Part shown: in pieces, positions 14,919 through 18,628 of the stretch
Layout: every line of letters begins with the position of its first letter
How positions within the stretch are numbered: position 1 is the first letter of the stretch
Assembly: GCA_027886785.1 (NCBI GenBank)
Contig: JAPCJV010000005.1
Coordinates: forward strand, 1-18,628
Origin: Nitrososphaerota archaeon
GTDB lineage: Archaea; Thermoproteota; Nitrososphaeria; Nitrososphaerales; CADDZS01
Direction of reading: 5' to 3'
DNA: 18,628 nt
Position numbers and translations under genes: made by a program
The notes under the pieces: generated by a model
Database searches by the model: none
What the model was told of the DNA's origin: nothing
Seen by the model: only the letters and a program-made list of their open reading frames with translations

Positions 14919-16481
14919 ATGAATGAGATCTATCCGGTAAAGCGGCCATTAGTGAAGCTCCGGCGGCCCTCCCCGGAAAAGCTGAGAGAGCTGGGCGAAC
15001 AACTCTCGATGACCCTGAGCGATGAAGAGGTAGAAGGCATTGCTCTAATTTGTGACGAGATGCTGAAAGCGGTAGATCAAATTGACAGAATACCGGATCC
15101 ATCGCATCCCGCTACGTATTTGGAACGAGATCCGGGCCGAAGACCGAGTCCCGCCGAAGATCCCTTCAACGTTTTCATTACAAAGTGCTATGTAAAAGGG
15201 TCGGATTCCGGTCCCCTGCTTGGAAAAAGAGTAGGGCTCAAGGACAATATTTCGCTCCGAGGGGTGCCCATGACCAACGCCTCTCGCCTAGGAGAGCATT
15301 ACATCCCTAATATCGATGCGACGGTGGTCACCAAACTTCTAGACGCGGGAGCGGTCATCGTCGGCAAATTGAACATGGATGATTTTTCTTTCTCGGGGAC
15401 CTCCGAAACCAGTTTTTTTGGGTCTGTCAGAAATCCCATTAATCCCGAATATAGCCCCGGAGGATCCTCTTCGGCATCTGGAGCCGCAGTAGCTGCAAAC
15501 GAGGTAGATCTCGCGCTCGGAGTGGACCAAGGCGGGAGTGCGAGAACACCGGCATCTTGTTGCGGGGTCGTCGCGATCAAACCCACCCATGGTCTTGTAT
15601 CCAGTTACGGGCTCGCCTACATGGATTATACGATCGATCACATTTGTCCTATCGCCAGATCCGTTGGTGAGGTCGCGATGGCTCTCCAAGTACTCGCGGG
15701 CTACGATCCCAAGGATCCCGAATGGGTCCGATCGGAAATACATGCAGAAAAGTATCACGACCTGCTTTCGAAGTCAAACCTGGATATCAGCGGGCTCCGG
15801 GTGGGAATAATAAAGGAAGGGCTAGCGTGGGAAGGCGCTGATCCTGAAATCCTCGAATGCTTCGGAGTTGCGACAAAAAAGCTGGAGGAGTTAGGCGCGA
15901 AATGTTCTGATGTCTCGATTCCCTCGATTGAATTGACACCCGCGATCCGGATCGCCACCCTGACTCATGCGACGGATGCGATGCTGGACTCCTGCGGAGA
16001 AGGGTACTGGCACGGCGGAGAATATAATCCCGCGTGGAATGTATTTCTCGGGAGGGCAAAAAGTACGATGGCAGATTATCTTCCTCCCCTATTGAAGAGT
16101 ACCCTAATTCTGGGAAGATATCTGCGGACTGAATTTTTCAGTGTGTACCACTCGAAGGCGATGAATTTGATAAATGTACTTGGCGAGGAAATGGAGAAGG
16201 CTTTTGAAAAATTTGATGTCTTGGCGTGCCCCACGAATATTGTGAAGCCTCCCCTCCTCAAGGATAAAATCGAATTCGCCGAAATCAGTCGGAGGGGCTT
16301 CATGCTCTCGAGCAACACCCAGCCTTTCAATATGACGGGGAACCCGGCGATTACGATTCCCTGCGGGATGAGGGGAGGGTTGCCCGTCGCGCTTCAGCTG
16401 ATTGCAAAACACTGGAAAGAATCTACGCTGTTCAAGGCGAGCAGGGTGTTTGAGAAGAGCTTTAACTGGAAAAAATTGTAA
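14919..16481 (+). CDS. Amidase-signature hydrolase with N-terminal helical domain (nitrile-linked RhAmidase type), amidase 1
   Basis: 520 residues from ATG 14919 (a GTG at 14907 adds four). It hydrolyses a carboxamide to acid plus ammonia or amine; substrate unknown. Residues 1-75 form a helical domain, as in Rhodococcus amidases co-encoded with nitrile hydratase. The Ser-cisSer-Lys triad is intact: Lys108 in GLKDNIS, cis-Ser183 in PGGSSSASG, nucleophile Ser207 in DQGGSARTPAS. Other matches to that subfamily are CCGVVAIKPTHGLV, TIDHICPIARS, the C-G-E-G-Y-W segment and the end N-T-Q-P-F-N-M-T-G-N-P-A. GatA is unlikely: the N-terminal domain is wrong and GatB/GatC are absent. No nitrile hydratase genes are in the window. 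It diverges from the solute-binding protein gene and converges with the LLM gene, six bases apart. Confidence 0.88.
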   Translation: MNEIYPVKRPLVKLRRPSPEKLRELGEQLSMTLSDEEVEGIALICDEMLKAVDQIDRIPDPSHPATYLERDPGRRPSPAEDPFNVFITKCYVKGSDSGPLLGKRVGLKDNISLRGVPMTNASRLGEHYIPNIDATVVTKLLDAGAVIVGKLNMDDFSFSGTSETSFFGSVRNPINPEYSPGGSSSASGAAVAANEVDLALGVDQGGSARTPASCCGVVAIKPTHGLVSSYGLAYMDYTIDHICPIARSVGEVAMALQVLAGYDPKDPEWVRSEIHAEKYHDLLSKSNLDISGLRVGIIKEGLAWEGADPEILECFGVATKKLEELGAKCSDVSIPSIELTPAIRIATLTHATDAMLDSCGEGYWHGGEYNPAWNVFLGRAKSTMADYLPPLLKSTLILGRYLRTEFFSVYHSKAMNLINVLGEEMEKAFEKFDVLACPTNIVKPPLLKDKIEFAEISRRGFMLSSNTQPFNMTGNPAITIPCGMRGGLPVALQLIAKHWKESTLFKASRVFEKSFNWKKL

Positions 16482-16487
16482 AGTAGT

Positions 16488-17429
16488 TTATTCCAGCTTC
16501 TCATTCACAAGCTTTTCAATAAGGGAGGGATCGGTACCGACCACGGGGTACTCGACTCCTAGCTTTTCCATGGACTTGAGCCGATCGACCAACTTGGCCT
16601 TATCGCCGATCACCACCATTGATTCTATTATTTCGTTAGTCACCCTGTCAAGTGATCCTTTTCGAACTTCCTCAGCGATCCTGGGATCAAAACCTGAATG
16701 CTCTAAAAGGGTCTCACCAATGCCTGGAAACGAGAGAAAGCGTTCTGCAAAGGGTCGCGCCAACAATATTCCGTCCGCAAAGTCGTTTGTGGGAAAGTAA
16801 GTGATGTTGCACGAGGCCCCGAAGCCTTTCAATACCCTTACTGACTTGACAGTTTTCATAGCATGATCAATGTACCCCAACGAAGAAAAGTTTGAGAGCG
16901 CGATCCCGTCTCCGAATTTTGCTGCGAATCTTATCGCTTTGTCCTGGATTCCGGGAATGAAGATCCTGGGAGAGTATTCCATTTCGCGGAGGGAGCTCAT
17001 TCCGTGGATGCGGAAATATTTTCCATCAAAGTTCCATTCTTTGCCCGAAGAAATATTTCTTATGATCTTAACTACTTCGTCCAGCCTTTCCAGTGGTCTC
17101 TTTGATTCGAGCCCGAGTGCTTTCGATGTCGCAGGTGACCCCGGCCCCAATCCGAGGATAAATCGATCTCCAAGAAGATCCATGCAGCTGAGCGCAGCTC
17201 CCCCCAACGCAACCGGATGTCGGGAGTACTGATTTACGACATCCGTCATGAAACCTAGTCCGGGACAAGTTTCAGAAAGCGCCGCAATCGTCACGAACAC
17301 ATCTGGTCCGGAATCTTCCAGATCTTCGGAGAAAGCGATCCCCCAAAAGCCGGCTTTACTCGCATCGGCTGTGAGCTTTTTCATTTTCTGAAAATCGGTC
17401 TGGCCTTTGAGCGCAAGCAAGGGTTTCAA
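16488..17429 (-). CDS. LLM-class (luciferase-like, probably F420-dependent) oxidoreductase
   Basis: 313 residues from a TTG start, normal length. A single TIM-barrel enzyme of the bacterial-luciferase/F420-dependent N5,N10-methylenetetrahydromethanopterin reductase (Mer) superfamily. Seen: PLLALKGQT as first strand, AGFWGIAFSEDL, DVFVTIAALSETC, the family-typical Q-Y-S-R-H-P-V-A-L-G-G-A-A-L (cis-peptide region and cofactor loop), GDRFILGLGPGSPA, and RPLERLDEVVKIIRN. Archaeal LLM enzymes mostly use F420, bacterial monooxygenase forms use FMN; the sequence does not decide. A TAATAAAT box at 17455-17462 fits a leaderless message starting at the TTG. The gene sits between the two amidases but on the other strand, so it may act on the same compounds or be unrelated. 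Confidence 0.8.
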   Translation of the reverse strand: MKPLLALKGQTDFQKMKKLTADASKAGFWGIAFSEDLEDSGPDVFVTIAALSETCPGLGFMTDVVNQYSRHPVALGGAALSCMDLLGDRFILGLGPGSPATSKALGLESKRPLERLDEVVKIIRNISSGKEWNFDGKYFRIHGMSSLREMEYSPRIFIPGIQDKAIRFAAKFGDGIALSNFSSLGYIDHAMKTVKSVRVLKGFGASCNITYFPTNDFADGILLARPFAERFLSFPGIGETLLEHSGFDPRIAEEVRKGSLDRVTNEIIESMVVIGDKAKLVDRLKSMEKLGVEYPVVGTDPSLIEKLVNEKLE

Positions 17430-17454
17430 GGTTGATTTATTTCCCGAGAAGAGG

Positions 17455-17462
17455 ATTTATTA
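17455..17462 (-). promoter_or_regulatory. TATA box for the LLM oxidoreductase gene
   Basis: Minus-strand TAATAAAT, centred 29 bases from the TTG at 17429. With this spacing the first transcribed base is at or next to the start codon. A second similar box (AAATAAAT, about 17434-17441) is too close to serve that start. Confidence 0.5.
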
Positions 17463-17513
17463 GAATTTTAGAAAAGGGTTGAATTCTTTTGGCAACTCCT
17501 CCTAAGAAACCTC

Positions 17514-17520
17514 ATTAATT
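17514..17520 (+). promoter_or_regulatory. Possible TATA box for amidase 2
   Basis: ATTAATT, centred 25 bases before the GTG at 17542, consistent with a leaderless transcript. It shares a 112-base divergent gap with the LLM promoter. Confidence 0.4.
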
Positions 17521-17541
17521 GGCTGAACTTAGCATTATTCC

Positions 17542-18628
17542 GTGAATCTCCTTCGCCCTAAAGGAAAGATTAACCGACCTTCTGTTGAAAAGATCAAGAG
17601 TCTCGCCCAGGATCTTTACATGAGTCCCTCTGACGAAGAATTGAGAGATTTGCGGGAACTCTCTGACGCTTTGCTGAATGATTTTGACCGGCTCGATGAG
17701 CTCATTGAACCAGCTCTCGAAACCGAATTTCCGATCCGCGAATCGATTCACAGACCCTCGAGGAAAGAAGACCCCTTGAATCTGTTCATCACAAAGTGTC
17801 TGGTGCGTGGTGCAGAAAGTGGCTCTCTCAAAGGAAAAAAGGTGGGATTGAAGGACAACATCAGCCTCCGCGGAATTCCTATGAGCAACGCATCCAGAAT
17901 TTGCGAGGGCTACATACCGAACGTCGATGCGACCGTAGCAACCAGACTGCTCAGGGCAGGGGCGGATATCGTGGGAAAATTGAACATGGATGATTTTTCC
18001 TTTTCCGGAACTGGCGAATCAAGCTATTATGGTGCGGTGAGAAATCCAAGGAATCCAGAGTACTCTCCAGCTGGTTCCTCGTCCGGATCGGGTGCAGCAG
18101 TAGCGAGTGGAGATGTTGATATCGCGATCGCGGTAGATCAAGCGGGAAGCGCTCGGATGCCTGCGGCTTGGAGCGGAGTGACGAGCATCAAAGCGACCCA
18201 CGGGCTAGTTCCGAGTTTTGGTCTGACCTACATGGATCAGACGATTGATTTTGTCTGCCCTGTTACCAGAACAGTAGCTGAGCTTGCCCAAGTTTTGGAG
18301 ATCATCGCGGGAGAGGACGAAAACGATCCGCAGTGGGTGCGCGGTCCGCTCAAGGTGGAAGAGTACACCAAATTTTTGCGCCGCGACATGGGCGGTTTGA
18401 AAATAGCACTCATCAAAGAGTCGCTGGAATGGGGTGCAAGCGAACCCGATGTCAGCGATGCTGTGAAGGACGCGCTGTCAAAAATGGAAGGGAAGGGGGC
18501 TCAGGTTGACCAGGTTTCGATTCCCTTGTTCAAGGATGCTCCCGCGATCTGGGCAGGGATCTTGATTCCCGGTTTCGCTGCAACGATCGAATCGAACGGA
18601 GAGGGGTGGGGACACGAGGGGTACTACA
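17542..18628 (+). CDS. Amidase-signature hydrolase, amidase 2, paralogue of amidase 1 (partial, cut by window end)
   Basis: 362 codons are visible from a GTG start; the 3' part (about 160 residues by comparison with amidase 1) is outside. It aligns with amidase 1 throughout without large gaps: N-terminal helical domain (PSVEKIKSLAQDLYMSPSDEE), Lys104 in GLKDNISLRG, cis-Ser179 in PAGSSSGSG, nucleophile Ser203 in DQAGSARMPA, then HGLVPSFGLTYMDQTIDFVCPV. A block around GKLNMDDFSFSGT is identical in both. Differences lie in the pocket region: GGSART/CCG in amidase 1 versus AGSARM/WSG here, which suggests different substrates. The pair arose by tandem duplication with the LLM gene between them. 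Same reaction class, substrate unknown. Confidence 0.88.
   Translation, partial: MNLLRPKGKINRPSVEKIKSLAQDLYMSPSDEELRDLRELSDALLNDFDRLDELIEPALETEFPIRESIHRPSRKEDPLNLFITKCLVRGAESGSLKGKKVGLKDNISLRGIPMSNASRICEGYIPNVDATVATRLLRAGADIVGKLNMDDFSFSGTGESSYYGAVRNPRNPEYSPAGSSSGSGAAVASGDVDIAIAVDQAGSARMPAAWSGVTSIKATHGLVPSFGLTYMDQTIDFVCPVTRTVAELAQVLEIIAGEDENDPQWVRGPLKVEEYTKFLRRDMGGLKIALIKESLEWGASEPDVSDAVKDALSKMEGKGAQVDQVSIPLFKDAPAIWAGILIPGFAATIESNGEGWGHEGYY

Noticed and set aside
14919..16481. GatA subunit of the glutamyl-tRNA amidotransferase
   Set aside because: The N-terminal helical domain and the segment after the nucleophile match nitrile-linked amidases; GatB and GatC are not nearby and there are two copies.
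1..18628. tRNA/rRNA genes, insertion sequences, attachment sites or CRISPR arrays
   Set aside because: Scanning the gaps by eye showed no cloverleaf, no transposase or integrase frame, no terminal inverted repeats and no spaced direct repeats.

Overview
The window looks like archaeal chromosome. Most start codons are preceded by an A/T-rich, TATA-like box about 25-35 bases upstream, with little or no Shine-Dalgarno sequence, as in leaderless or short-leader archaeal transcripts. A few genes inside operons instead carry archaeal-type ribosome sites (GGTGA, GGAGGAGAT). GTG and TTG starts are common, genes are packed tail to tail, and there is an F420/LLM-type oxidoreductase and a SelA-like PLP enzyme. 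A soil or acidophilic member of the Thaumarchaeota/Nitrososphaeria or Thermoplasmata is my guess; that is inference, because no marker gene is present.

Left part (1-6.4 kb). A small minus-strand unit encodes a basic winged-helix-like protein followed by a ribbon-helix-helix-like protein that runs off the left edge. Upstream is a polytopic GT-C/GT39-like membrane protein, then about 560 bases with no convincing gene. Next come a SelA-like PLP enzyme and, divergent from it, a secreted beta-rich protein resembling glutamic (G1/eqolisin) peptidases but lacking the catalytic pair. The region ends with a phosphotransferase-fold kinase (APH/choline kinase type) whose 5' end is out of frame.

Centre (6.5-14.8 kb). 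This is a dipeptide/oligopeptide-type ABC import locus in two convergent transcription units. The plus-strand unit has an AMP-forming acyl-CoA synthetase and the two ATPases (DppD/OppD and DppF/OppF type). The minus-strand unit has the Tat-signal solute-binding protein, permeases DppB and DppC, and an alpha/beta-hydrolase-fold protein. The units meet with 2 bases between opposing stop codons.

Right part (14.9-18.6 kb). Two paralogous amidase-signature enzymes of the nitrile-linked (RhAmidase) architecture flank a minus-strand LLM flavin oxidoreductase. The second amidase is cut by the window edge.

Working model (inference): the transporter imports a peptide or amide-bearing compound, the amidases release the carboxylic acid and amine/ammonia, the acyl-CoA ligase activates the acid, and the LLM enzyme and hydrolase-fold protein may modify the substrate. 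Points for a second look are two active-site-deficient enzymes, a kinase with two compensating frameshifts, and a permease gene whose best start is CTG behind a strong ribosome site.
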